Virus record (IMG/VR): IMGVR_UViG_3300037297_000249
Span: 1-64,000 of that record
Strand: one strand, 5' to 3'
DNA length: 64,000 nucleotides
Source of the DNA: a virus
The notes under the pieces were generated by a model. The model was not told where the DNA came from. It searched no databases and saw only the letters and a program-made list of their open reading frames with translations. This document shows positions 1-7,015 of the stretch, piece by piece. Numbering within the stretch: position 1 is the stretch's first letter; each line of letters begins with the position of its first letter. Both the position numbers and the translations under genes were made by a program.

Positions 1-1
1 T

Positions 2-145
2 ATGGGGGGAGATGGGGGAATGTGTAGGGACGGGGGGGGGGGAGAGGTTTCTCTAGGTGTGTTGGGGGGAATGGTTTGGGAGTATCCTAGTTATGTTAAT
101 GTTATTAGATGTTTATATGGAGTATTTACATTTGATGATACTTAA
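2..145 (+). CDS. Possible C-terminal end of an upstream gene (partial)
   Basis: One frame is open from the left edge to a TAA at 143-145 (48 codons) while the other two plus-strand frames stop within the first 60 bases. It encodes a Gly-rich stretch over the G-runs, then a more ordinary ending with aromatic and aliphatic residues (VWEYPSYVNVIRCLYGV). It could be the tail of a gene starting outside the window or simply an open stretch in G-rich DNA. An 11-base G run (32-42) makes the frame vulnerable to sequencing or replication slippage. No homology recognised. Confidence 0.3.
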   Translation: MGGDGGMCRDGGGGEVSLGVLGGMVWEYPSYVNVIRCLYGVFTFDDT

Positions 146-153
146 TGTATGCT
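125..153 (+). promoter_or_regulatory. Candidate sigma70-type promoter before the RyR array
   Basis: TTTACA (125-130), 17 bases, TATGCT (148-153). Each hexamer matches the consensus at four or five positions. It lies 44 bases ahead of the first RyR-domain gene, and there is no other obvious promoter for the left half of the array. The call is by eye only and the region is AT-rich, so chance matches are likely. Confidence 0.3.
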
Positions 154-196
154 ATGTTGATTTAATGTTTATGTTATAAACCAAATAAAGGAGGTT

Positions 197-568
197 ATGA
201 TGAGTCCGAAAATTAGTGTAGATAATATTGCTTGGATTGCCCATGAGGTTGAATGTATGTATTGTGTAGTAGTTGGGAAGCCGGTAGGAGCTGCTTGGGA
301 ATATTTGGATAAGAATAATATTAAGAATCTTAAAGAGGGGATTAAGTATATAGCCAAGCACCCGACATTAACTCCGAAGGTTGCACATAGGATGTGGGTA
401 GAGAAGATGAAGAAGGAGGGTTGGAAGTACGGGGAGAAGGCTGATTTGGAGGCGAAGGTTCATCCGGATTTAGCGGATTACGACATGCTTCCTAGTTGGA
501 TACGGATGAGGGACCGGTTAATTAGCGTTACGATTAAGACTTTGTTAGGAATAGGGCTAGATGAGTAA
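197..568 (+). CDS. RyR-domain protein, array member 1
   Basis: A 123-residue single-domain protein. The second half carries the full RyR-repeat signature: a conserved H..W about ten residues before GWKYG, an Asp, a Lys, HP, LADY, LP, then an R-RD basic/acidic pair and the closing helix ending LLGIG. The N-terminal half (ISVDNIAWIAHEVE) is shared with members 2, 3 and 4, defining a subfamily. RBS AAAGGAGG at 187-194 stands 5 bases from a second ATG at 200, which is the better spaced start. In eukaryotic ryanodine receptors this repeat is a small helical module; its ligand in phage proteins is not known to me. The gene's stop overlaps the start of the next gene (TAATG). Confidence 0.82.
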   Translation: MMSPKISVDNIAWIAHEVECMYCVVVGKPVGAAWEYLDKNNIKNLKEGIKYIAKHPTLTPKVAHRMWVEKMKKEGWKYGEKADLEAKVHPDLADYDMLPSWIRMRDRLISVTIKTLLGIGLDE

Positions 569-783
569 TGGTTGACGTAGAGATGGTTGGTTATGAGGAA
601 CCCGAGGATATACCGACGTGTGGTGGTTATTCGACTTGGACGGATTGCGGGTATGAGTTTGATTGTGAGTACGGGCCGCCGTGGAATTGTGAGGAGTGTT
701 TAGTGAATTGGGACATAGGAGGTGTGTATGATCCCAGGTGTCCGGAGGACTATCGGAGGTATGAAGGGGAAGAGAGTGAGTAG
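568..783 (+). CDS. Small Cys-rich acidic protein inside the RyR array
   Basis: A 71-residue protein with six cysteines (C18, C27, C33, C41, C44, C58), including a CEEC pair, and many Asp/Glu/Tyr/Trp. It does not match the RyR pattern and I do not recognise a family. The CxxC pair and spaced cysteines suggest metal binding or disulfides; no signal peptide is present, so zinc binding in the cytoplasm is the likelier reading. Its ATG shares an A with the stop of array member 1 (TAATG), and its stop overlaps a possible GTG of member 2, so it should be translationally coupled to both and made in step with them. Confidence 0.65.
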   Translation: MVDVEMVGYEEPEDIPTCGGYSTWTDCGYEFDCEYGPPWNCEECLVNWDIGGVYDPRCPEDYRRYEGEESE

Positions 784-785
784 TG

Positions 786-1145
786 ATGAATCCTATTATT
801 AGTACCGATGAGATAGCGGTTATAGTTTACGAGGCCACCAGGATTTTTGGTAGTTCCTTTGGGGATGTTGTGTGGCCTAGGGTGGAGGAGGCACCGGAGT
901 GGAGGCTTAAGGGAGTTAAATTTGGGGTGGAGCGTTTCGTGAAGAATCCGGACATTACTTCAAGGGAGGTGCACAGTAATTGGGTGTGGGAGATGGTATT
1001 AGCTGGTTGGAAGTGGGGTAGGGAGTTTGATGTAGTTAAGATGACGCACCCCGATTTAGTTGATTACGACCGGTTACCAATTCAGCAGAAGGTTCCGTAT
1101 AGGTTGACGGAGGTTATAACTAAAACTTTGTTAGGCGCACTATAG
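786..1145 (+). CDS. RyR-domain protein, array member 2
   Basis: About 119 residues, same architecture as member 1: N-terminal ISTDEIAVIVYEATRIF segment, then KNPDITSREVH..W, the GWKWGREFD core, THPDLVDYDRLP and a C-terminal helix ending TLLGAL. The aromatic at the core is Trp instead of Tyr. A GTG at 783 overlapping the previous stop is a possible start, but ATG at 786 follows directly and begins at the conserved MNPIIS. Only a weak purine-rich RBS precedes it, fitting translational coupling to the Cys-rich gene. Function unknown beyond the RyR fold. Confidence 0.8.
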   Translation: MNPIISTDEIAVIVYEATRIFGSSFGDVVWPRVEEAPEWRLKGVKFGVERFVKNPDITSREVHSNWVWEMVLAGWKWGREFDVVKMTHPDLVDYDRLPIQQKVPYRLTEVITKTLLGAL

Positions 1146-1155
1146 TGGAGGAGTG

Positions 1156-1941
1156 ATGGAATATATTATTAGTAAGGATGAGATAGCTCATATTGTTTAT
1201 GAAGCTGATCGTATTTATCGAGAGGCTTTAGGGGAGAGGCCGCGCCGGGCATGGGAAGGTGCACTTGACTGGGAAGTCCAGATAGCTAAGGAAGGAGTTA
1301 ATAATATTATAAGGAACCCGGAGTATAGTTCTGAGGTAGCTCACGATGAGTGGATGGCTTTCATGAAGGAGCGCGGGTGGACGTACGGTATGAAATTGGA
1401 CAGGGAAAGAAAGGAGCATCCAGATATAGTAGAGTATAGAAGGTTGCCTTCGCAGCAGAGGGTACGAGATACGTTAGTTGACGTTTTAGTCAGGACGTTG
1501 TTAGGGAGGGGGACCTGTCTCTCTAGTCGGAGGGTGGTACACTTTAATTTAAATCAGGAGTTAGTAATGAAACCCGTTATTGAGATAGACGAAATCGCAC
1601 ATATTGTTCACGAGGTTAATCGTCTTTTTTGCGAGGCGTTGGGGGATTATTCTCAGCCCAGGTGGGAGAACGCGCAGAACTGGCAGGTTAAGTCGAGTAA
1701 GAGTGGTATAAGTGCTATTATGGCTAATCCGAATCTTACACCCGAGGAGAGTCATAAGAATTGGTTACGGGATAAGGAACGAGACGGTTGGAAGTACGGG
1801 GTGGAGAAGGATGTAGAGAAGAAAGAGCATCCGTGTATGGTGGAGTACGAGAAGTTGCCGGAGGAGCAAAGGGTGAAGGACAAGTTGTTTACGTCCATCG
1901 TAAAGGCGTTGCTGTGTTTTGAGAGTGCTGATGTAGGGTAA
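1156..1941 (+). CDS. Double RyR-domain protein, array members 3 and 4 fused
   Basis: One open frame of about 261 residues holding two complete copies of the 125-residue unit seen alone in members 1 and 2. Core motifs are GWTYGMKLD...EHP and GWKYGVEKD...EHP. The joint is telling: the first unit ends TLLGRG, as the single-domain proteins end, and the next ~20 residues read like translated spacer DNA, including a retained AGGAG (1556-1560) six bases before ATG 1567, exactly where the second unit begins. An in-frame TAG would appear after the first unit with a one-base shift. RBS GGAGG at 1147-1151. Either a recent fusion by frameshift or a sequence error; the second unit can probably still start independently. 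Confidence 0.75.
   Translation: MEYIISKDEIAHIVYEADRIYREALGERPRRAWEGALDWEVQIAKEGVNNIIRNPEYSSEVAHDEWMAFMKERGWTYGMKLDRERKEHPDIVEYRRLPSQQRVRDTLVDVLVRTLLGRGTCLSSRRVVHFNLNQELVMKPVIEIDEIAHIVHEVNRLFCEALGDYSQPRWENAQNWQVKSSKSGISAIMANPNLTPEESHKNWLRDKERDGWKYGVEKDVEKKEHPCMVEYEKLPEEQRVKDKLFTSIVKALLCFESADVG
1567..1941 (+). CDS. Internal-start product: RyR array member 4 alone
   Basis: The same frame as the fused gene, beginning at ATG 1567 with AGGAG at 1556-1560. It would give a 124-residue protein (MKPVIEIDEIAHIVHEVNRLF start) matching the length and domain layout of the free-standing members. Listed separately because the RBS and start are intact; whether both the fusion and the short form are made cannot be told from sequence. 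Confidence 0.5.
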   Translation: MKPVIEIDEIAHIVHEVNRLFCEALGDYSQPRWENAQNWQVKSSKSGISAIMANPNLTPEESHKNWLRDKERDGWKYGVEKDVEKKEHPCMVEYEKLPEEQRVKDKLFTSIVKALLCFESADVG

Positions 1942-2025
1942 GGGTCGCAAGGTTATCAAGTCTTCGTAATTCATTTACAGTAAGTAGGATGTCTGCGTTC
2001 TAGGATTAGAACAAAGGAGTTATTT

Positions 2026-2268
2026 ATGGAAAAGCTTGTGAGCAATCGTGAGGATATAGAACGTATTGTTGAGGAAGCCTATGATAGCTGGGTACAAGAG
2101 ATGAAGGATAGTGGGTGGAAGTATAGTAAAGTAGTAGACCTCGACAAGAAGGAGAGTCCGTATATTGTTCCGTATAAAGATTTGTCTTTAAGGGCACAAA
2201 CTGAATATCGAGTGTTTGCCCATATTCTTAATGATGTGATTTGGAGACGGAAGAAGGACGGGGCTTAG
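2026..2268 (+). CDS. Short RyR-domain protein, array member 5
   Basis: Only 80 residues. After MEKLVSNREDIERIVEEAYD it goes straight to W..EMKDSGWKYS, D.DKKESP, IVPYKDL, and the closing helix. Roughly 40-45 residues between the first helix and the conserved Trp, present in members 1-4, are missing, and the core Gly of GWKYG is Ser. It looks like an internal deletion derivative. RBS AAAGGAG (2013-2019) is directly preceded by a 6-bp hairpin (GTTCTA / TAGAAC, 1997-2012). Its stop meets the stop of the opposing gene tail to tail with a 4-base overlap. Confidence 0.7.
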   Translation: MEKLVSNREDIERIVEEAYDSWVQEMKDSGWKYSKVVDLDKKESPYIVPYKDLSLRAQTEYRVFAHILNDVIWRRKKDGA

Positions 2269-3182
2269 AGGCAGGTCGGCAGGAGTTGGGCGATATTAAT
2301 CAGGGTATCGACGCGTTCGGCGAGGTCCGTACGGTTGATAAGTATAGCGTCTTGTTTTCGTTCTTCGAGTTCGTTGAGGATTTGTTCACGGCCTAGGCCG
2401 GCGATGAGTGCGACGCCTCGGAATACGAGGGCTTGGTCGTTCACTTCGGGGATAGCCTGTACGTAGTCGTTCGCGAGTTTATCCATAAGCGGGTAGATGA
2501 CGTTTTGCGAGCAGTTCATCACTTCGGGGAGGATGAGGTTCACGGAGTAGCAGGTACCGCAGGACTCGACGGGGAGCATAACGGTTGAAGTTTCTTCATT
2601 TTTTCCGTGGCAGCAGCGAGCCCAGATTCGGTAGCAGCCCGGGGGGACGTCGAGTTCTACGTGGTTGATGTATTGACCTGCGGGCGGATAGATTTTGATG
2701 CGATAGGCGCCGTGGTAGTATCTGGTAGAGATTTCGTATCCGGAGCCGGGGGTGGGGGTGGAGAATTGGATGTCGGAGTCGGTATCGATATTGATGAATT
2801 GAGACGGTCCTTTATCGAGGGTTGTGAGGACGATTTGGTCGTTATCGAAGTCGAGGTTCACATTGACGTTGGTGAAGTAGGCTTTGAGGGCGTTGAAGAC
2901 TTCGGCTTTGGTGGTGCAGCTGGTTGTGATGTTAAGGGTCAGGGAGGAGGTGTTGGTGGTGATGGTGATGTATCGACCGGCCTGGTCGGGCAGCGGGTAG
3001 TTTGACAAGTCGACGGCGGAGGCCGGGGTAGCGTATCGAGATTTCAGCTGTTCGAGCAGGGGGAAGACGGAGTAGAGCGGGGTGCCGTTGCAATACTGGA
3101 CGACGAGGTCGAGAAGCCAGCAGTTGGTGAGGGGCACGCAGTTGTAGTCACGAAGCCAAACGTTCAGGCGAGAAGTTCCCAT
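2265..3182 (-). CDS. Hypothetical 305-residue protein, only minus-strand gene
   Basis: Complete frame with AAGGAGAT 9-10 bases upstream of ATG on the minus strand. I do not recognise the family. The first 60 residues are hydrophobic/aromatic and Cys-containing; the middle is beta-rich and Thr/Asp-rich (TITTNTSSLTLNITTS; DLDFDNDQIVLTTLD); around residues 165-210 there is a G.Y.I..PPAGQY...PPGCYRIWARCCHG stretch resembling strands of carboxypeptidase-regulatory-type beta sandwiches, then a C-terminal helical part. Ten or more cysteines. No signal peptide. Its orientation, its more GC-rich codons than the G/T-rich neighbours and its tail-to-tail junction with array member 5 suggest separate acquisition. 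Role unknown. Confidence 0.72.
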   Translation of the reverse strand: MGTSRLNVWLRDYNCVPLTNCWLLDLVVQYCNGTPLYSVFPLLEQLKSRYATPASAVDLSNYPLPDQAGRYITITTNTSSLTLNITTSCTTKAEVFNALKAYFTNVNVNLDFDNDQIVLTTLDKGPSQFINIDTDSDIQFSTPTPGSGYEISTRYYHGAYRIKIYPPAGQYINHVELDVPPGCYRIWARCCHGKNEETSTVMLPVESCGTCYSVNLILPEVMNCSQNVIYPLMDKLANDYVQAIPEVNDQALVFRGVALIAGLGREQILNELEERKQDAILINRTDLAERVDTLINIAQLLPTCL

Positions 3183-3441
3183 AGTGTATCTCCTTGGTTA
3201 TGGGTTGGTGATGGGGCATGATAGGATTTATTTTTCTATCGTGCAAATGTATTTGAGGGAGTTTTCGGAAGTTATCCGTGTATTTGGGACTTATGGGTTT
3301 TGCAGGTTTATTTTATTGTGTATTTTATTGTGTATTTTTAAGGAGTTATGGAAGTTAATAATATTTGATAAAAATTTATGTGCGTGTTACTATAATTATA
3401 TTCGATTAATTCGGATAACAACCAAGGCAAGGAGGGAACCA
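3183..3441 (+). promoter_or_regulatory. Divergent intergenic region
   Basis: About 260 bases between the minus-strand gene and the next plus-strand gene. An open frame runs through it from 3184 but its translation is AT-driven and hydrophobic without RBS support, so it is read as non-coding. It is AT-rich from about 3300 on, with a repeated TTTATTGTGTA element (around 3310-3336), and contains the promoter listed at 3365-3396. Confidence 0.5.
3365..3396 (+). promoter_or_regulatory. Candidate sigma70-type promoter
   Basis: TTGATA (3365-3370) followed after 17 bases by TACTAT (3388-3393), overlapping TATAAT (3391-3396, 20-base spacing). Either pairing is plausible. It lies 46 bases upstream of ATG 3442 and would drive the 72-residue gene and, past the palindrome, the second half of the RyR array. 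Confidence 0.5.
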
Positions 3442-3660
3442 ATGCACTATTGTTGCGGGGATTATGTCATTATCCCCAGTTGTGATGACAAGTTTATCGT
3501 AGTTGCTCGGTCTAGGTGGCACGATTATCTGGAGGCAGATATTTTGTTGTCCGCAGACAGTTTACGAAAAGCCGTAAAGTGGGTTGACCGTGCGGTTAGG
3601 ATTGACCTAGGTATTACTCGCCGAGGCTTCGTAAATGGATATGAAGTCTGTAGGCTCTAG
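3442..3660 (+). CDS. Hypothetical 72-residue protein
   Basis: Start chosen at ATG 3442 because GGAGGG (3431-3436) is correctly spaced; the frame is open further upstream but through promoter-like DNA. The protein begins MHYCCGDYVIIPSCDD and continues with SRWHDYLEADILLSADSLRKAVKWVDRA. A vicinal CC and a third Cys near the N-terminus could bind metal; the rest looks like a small alpha/beta fold. No family recognised. It precedes the palindrome and the ~300-residue RyR paralogs. Confidence 0.6.
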   Translation: MHYCCGDYVIIPSCDDKFIVVARSRWHDYLEADILLSADSLRKAVKWVDRAVRIDLGITRRGFVNGYEVCRL

Positions 3661-3681
3661 CTAGAAGGGATCATCGAATCT

Positions 3682-3707
3682 TTAAAGGATAATTGATTAT
3701 CCTTTAA
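3682..3707. repeat. Perfect 26-bp palindrome (12-bp arms)
   Basis: Arms TTAAAGGATAAT and ATTATCCTTTAA separated by TG. It is AT-rich and has no following T-run, so it is a poor terminator; symmetry and position (10-40 bases before the RBS of the first ~300-residue RyR protein) fit an operator for a dimeric regulator. It could also be an mRNA hairpin affecting translation. Confidence 0.6.
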
Positions 3708-3733
3708 TTAACACAGGAAGGAGGTTTGTAACC

Positions 3734-4654
3734 ATGACTACAAACCGAGTTGAAGAAGAAGTAGTGGAGTTCGAAATAACTCCTAGGCAGTTAGAAGAAT
3801 ATAGCTCCAGGTATGAGAGAATCATGATAGATCTTATATTTAATAAGAAGATCATGGATAGCTTGGGGCGAATGCTTATTGAGCGGGTGGAGGGGGTGCA
3901 GGCTTATAATCAGTATATGGAGTTCACTGGCAGGTTGGATTTTGTTTTACTTATGATGGAGGTCATAGGCAAAACCGTTGAATGGAAGTCGTTAGAAATT
4001 TTAGAGCTTCCGAGTGAGGAGGCGGTTAAGAATGCTATGACTGTTACTGCCGAGATATTGAGTTGCCCGGGCAAATCTGTTCGAAGCATTAGTAGTAGCT
4101 TGTGGAAAAGCTTCGATGAATTATCCCGTCGGGAGCAGGCACGGTATTTGCTTTTAGATCTAATGATTAAGGAAGTGTGTAAGCTTCCATATAGAGTAAA
4201 GATAGAGGTGGAGCCAAAAGTAACGGAGGATATGCGTTTATTATTCTATCGACTATTACAGATACAGAATACGCCGAGGGATCGCTCAATTAAGGATGCC
4301 CCCGGAGTTCCGGTAGTAGCGCGTATTCATACTCTTATATGGTTGATGGCCAAGCTTTTACGGGTGGTGTCCAGTTCGAGGCCAAAGCCATTGACCCGGG
4401 ATTTTGTGGTGGGATATTCAACGGAGGTTTTGCGTATTTTGGAAAACCCTCTTAGGGGGCAAGAGGAGAGGTATCTTAGGAGAGTTAAAGAACTAACTAA
4501 AGATGGGTGGACTTTAGGCAATAGAATTGATGTAGAGAGTAAAACAACTCCCTGGTTAATACCTTTTGAGGAGGCCCCGGTTGCCGCACTGCAACGAGAC
4601 CGGGTAATGTGGGCGATCGTTTTATTGATTATTGGGTATTACGAGTGTTTTTAG
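3734..4654 (+). CDS. Long RyR-domain protein A, array member 6
   Basis: A 306-residue protein with RBS GGAAGGAGG (3716-3724). Layout: N-terminal EFEITPRQLEEYSSRYERI segment; a helical domain (about residues 40-150) that reads as a degenerate RyR unit, keeping the ILSCPGKSVRSI helix and the terminal R.RYLLLDLMIKE helix but lacking the GWxYG/HP core; a linker; then a complete RyR unit at the C-terminus (about 240-306) with GWTLGNRIDVESKTTP, LIPFEEAP and a final helix. Members 7 and 8 share the whole layout and the LEYTxxQLxxYR start, so these three are one subfamily of tandem RyR proteins. Confidence 0.78.
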   Translation: MTTNRVEEEVVEFEITPRQLEEYSSRYERIMIDLIFNKKIMDSLGRMLIERVEGVQAYNQYMEFTGRLDFVLLMMEVIGKTVEWKSLEILELPSEEAVKNAMTVTAEILSCPGKSVRSISSSLWKSFDELSRREQARYLLLDLMIKEVCKLPYRVKIEVEPKVTEDMRLLFYRLLQIQNTPRDRSIKDAPGVPVVARIHTLIWLMAKLLRVVSSSRPKPLTRDFVVGYSTEVLRILENPLRGQEERYLRRVKELTKDGWTLGNRIDVESKTTPWLIPFEEAPVAALQRDRVMWAIVLLIIGYYECF

Positions 4655-4694
4655 AAGGTCGAGAAAGTTTATAAAGAAAGGAAGGTTCGTAGCC

Positions 4695-5615
4695 ATGAAT
4701 GCGACCGTAAATGAAGAAGAGGTATTGGGAGTTGAGTATACAAAGGAACAATTGGATGAGTATCGGAGGGCTTCAGAGGGGATTATTCTTAATGTGTTGG
4801 ACGACCAGGGGTTTATAACAGGGATATGGAAGAAATTGGCGTGTTCGCCTATTGGGGGTGCTGCTTGTGACCAATTTATGTGCATGATTAATTGCCCGGA
4901 TTTGATTATGTTATTGTTGAGGGTCATCGAAAAGACGGTGGAGGGGGAAGACTTGGGGCCGTTGAAGCCGGTGGGTGACGAAAGGGTAAGGTACACCCTA
5001 GAGATGCTTTCCGAAATTCTGAGTAATCCGGAGAAATCAGTTCGGGAGTTGGATAGTCCGGAGTTGGGGGCCTTCGCTGTGTGGCCAGAGAAGATTCGGG
5101 TGAAGTATTTATTTTTTGAGTTGCTTATTAAGCAACGGTTTAATTTACCTCGCAAGTCGGTAGACCGGGAGTCCCTTGTGTTGAGCCGGAGGGCTTGCGA
5201 TTTGATGGACCGCATGAAGGGGGTTACGATCATGCAGCAGTTAGGCTCATTACAAGGAGTTCTTGGGTTAGACGTTCTATTGAGAATGCACACCATAATG
5301 GGCCTTATGGCTAAGATATTTAATGCTAATCCTAATTATATGTACACTCCTTTGTTACCCAGGTTTGCGGTTGGTTACGCGATAGACGTTCTCCAGGTTC
5401 TATCAAATCTCAGGCTTTCTGTAGAGCAGAGGCATAACCGTAGAGCTGAGGGGCTATTGGGTGCTGGGTGGAGGTCAGGGGAAGTTCTTGATATAGACAA
5501 CAAGGTTACGCACATCGTCAAGCCATTCTCTGAGATGTCGCGGAAGACGCAGCAGCGAGAGGTATTAATGGAGGCTGTGGTGTTTATCTTGGCGGAGCTC
5601 GGGTTGTATATTTAA
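4695..5615 (+). CDS. Long RyR-domain protein B, array member 7
   Basis: A 306-residue paralog of the preceding gene. Start at ATG 4695 is supported by AAAGAAAGGAAGG just upstream and by alignment of GVEYTKEQLDEYRR with its neighbours; the frame is open earlier but overlaps the previous gene. Degenerate first RyR unit (LSEILSNPEKSVREL ... WPEKIRVKYLFFELLIK) and complete second unit (GWRSGEVLDIDNKVTH, IVKPFSEMS). In the second unit the core Tyr is Ser and the HP is H-I, so ligand contacts made by those residues, if any, may be lost. Confidence 0.77.
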   Translation: MNATVNEEEVLGVEYTKEQLDEYRRASEGIILNVLDDQGFITGIWKKLACSPIGGAACDQFMCMINCPDLIMLLLRVIEKTVEGEDLGPLKPVGDERVRYTLEMLSEILSNPEKSVRELDSPELGAFAVWPEKIRVKYLFFELLIKQRFNLPRKSVDRESLVLSRRACDLMDRMKGVTIMQQLGSLQGVLGLDVLLRMHTIMGLMAKIFNANPNYMYTPLLPRFAVGYAIDVLQVLSNLRLSVEQRHNRRAEGLLGAGWRSGEVLDIDNKVTHIVKPFSEMSRKTQQREVLMEAVVFILAELGLYI

Positions 5616-5652
5616 GTCGATAGAATAGTTAACAATATAGAAGGAGGGAATT

Positions 5653-6564
5653 ATGGACGACAAGAAAGTCGTGGGGTTGGAGTACACGCCAGCTCAGCTT
5701 GCAGCATATAGGTTGCATGTTAGGGCGCTGGAAGTAGACACTGTGTCTGACAGTAAATTTATGGGTGAGGTTTGGGGTCCGCTTCTAGCACTTCAGGGGC
5801 CAGAGGCGGTGGAAAGGTTTATTAAGTTTATTGGGGCTACGGAGGATATATTTTTAGTATTGGATATTATTGGGAGGGAAGTTGGTCCGAATGGTTTGGA
5901 CAAGGTAAGGAATGTAAGTCAGGAGATTATACGCAATGGGCTTATGGCAATCTCTGGGATAGTGCGTAGTCCAGAGAAGCTAATTAGGGACATTTGCGAA
6001 GATATGGTGCCGTCGTTTTCTTGTTGGCCATATAAGGCCAAGGTTAGATCTTTGTTTCTTGGTTTATTGGTTAAAGAAATGTTTGGTTTCCCGTACACGT
6101 TCAAGACCGTTAGGACTACGGAAAAGAATGATATAATAAATAAGTTAGGTTCTGTTGTAGTTGGGGCTTTATTGGTACCAGATAACCTATGTGTTGAGAG
6201 AGTTCCGGGCGTGGATTATTTATTGAGAGTGCATACTCTTTTAGGGCTGTTTGCAAAAATGCTTAATGGTAATAATAAGTATATAAGCACGCCCTTAACG
6301 GTGCCTTGTGCTAAGGGGTATGCTCTTAACATGTTGCGTTTGTTGAAAGACCTCAACAGGACTGATGAGGAGTTACGTACCGAGAACATGGCAGAGTTGG
6401 TGGCCTCTGGGTGGACCTACGGTGAGGAGTTTGACCATGAAAATAAGATTGGTCCTACGATAGTTCCATATGACAGATTGCCAGAGACGATTAAAGCCAG
6501 GGATAGGCTGTTTCGGGCTATAACTTTAACATTTGTGGGCTTGGGAGATCACATACAGAGTTAG
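5653..6564 (+). CDS. Long RyR-domain protein C, array member 8
   Basis: 303 residues, RBS AGAAGGAGG. Third copy of the tandem layout: GLEYTPAQLAAYR N-terminus, degenerate unit (ISGIVRSPEKLIRDI ... WPYKAKVRSLFLGLLVKEMF), and a well-preserved C-terminal RyR unit with GWTYGEEFDHENKIGP, TIVPYDRLP, I.ARDRLF. Of the three it keeps the canonical core best. Separated by about 37 bases from member 7 and 35 from the next gene, so one transcript is likely. Confidence 0.78.
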   Translation: MDDKKVVGLEYTPAQLAAYRLHVRALEVDTVSDSKFMGEVWGPLLALQGPEAVERFIKFIGATEDIFLVLDIIGREVGPNGLDKVRNVSQEIIRNGLMAISGIVRSPEKLIRDICEDMVPSFSCWPYKAKVRSLFLGLLVKEMFGFPYTFKTVRTTEKNDIINKLGSVVVGALLVPDNLCVERVPGVDYLLRVHTLLGLFAKMLNGNNKYISTPLTVPCAKGYALNMLRLLKDLNRTDEELRTENMAELVASGWTYGEEFDHENKIGPTIVPYDRLPETIKARDRLFRAITLTFVGLGDHIQS

Positions 6565-6598
6565 TCTGTAGAATTTACAAAAAGAAAGGAAGGAAGTC

Positions 6599-7015
6599 AT
6601 GGGTAAGCCTAAGGCTATGAGTGATACCATGCTCATGGGGATACGTGAGTTGGTTATTGTTTGCAAGAATACGCTGGACGGGGAAGACTACATCTCTAGG
6701 TGGGAGAGATATTCAGAAGAAGATTTTGTTAAGTTGTTGCACGCGGAGTATTTGTTGGAAGATGGGGTACTTGATATGGCTCGAGTTCATGCGGATTGGG
6801 TGAATGAGCAGCTGGCCGATGGGTGGTTTTTAGGAGATACATTTGATGATAAATTAAAAACTGACCCCAGTTTGGTTGAATATGAAAAGTTGTCAAAAAC
6901 CGCTTTGGACTTGGACAAGGCGTTTTCCGGAATGGTGTCGGATTATCTTACAATGAAGGGGATAGAAAGAAGGGAAGAAAATGGAGCATTTAACAAGGGG
7001 TCTTGTAAACAGTAA
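6599..7015 (+). CDS. RyR-domain protein, array member 9
   Basis: 138 residues; RBS AAAGGAAGGAAG. N-terminal helix (MGIRELVIVCKNTL), then HADW..EQLADGWFLGDTFDDKLKTDP, LVEYEKLS, and a closing helix. The core aromatic is Phe-Leu rather than Tyr. The last ~12 codons overlap the start of the next gene by 35 bases, and the tail residues (REENGAFNKGSCKQ) look like a read-through extension without domain content. Confidence 0.75.
   Translation: MGKPKAMSDTMLMGIRELVIVCKNTLDGEDYISRWERYSEEDFVKLLHAEYLLEDGVLDMARVHADWVNEQLADGWFLGDTFDDKLKTDPSLVEYEKLSKTALDLDKAFSGMVSDYLTMKGIERREENGAFNKGSCKQ

Noticed and set aside
2607-3005. Plus-strand open frame of 132 codons, Gly/Val/Asp-rich
   Set aside because: Antisense shadow of the well-supported minus-strand gene; composition is that of a mirrored frame.
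3184-3441. N-terminal extension of the 72-residue protein by 86 codons
   Set aside because: Covers an AT-rich promoter region; GGAGGG at 3431-3436 clearly serves ATG 3442.
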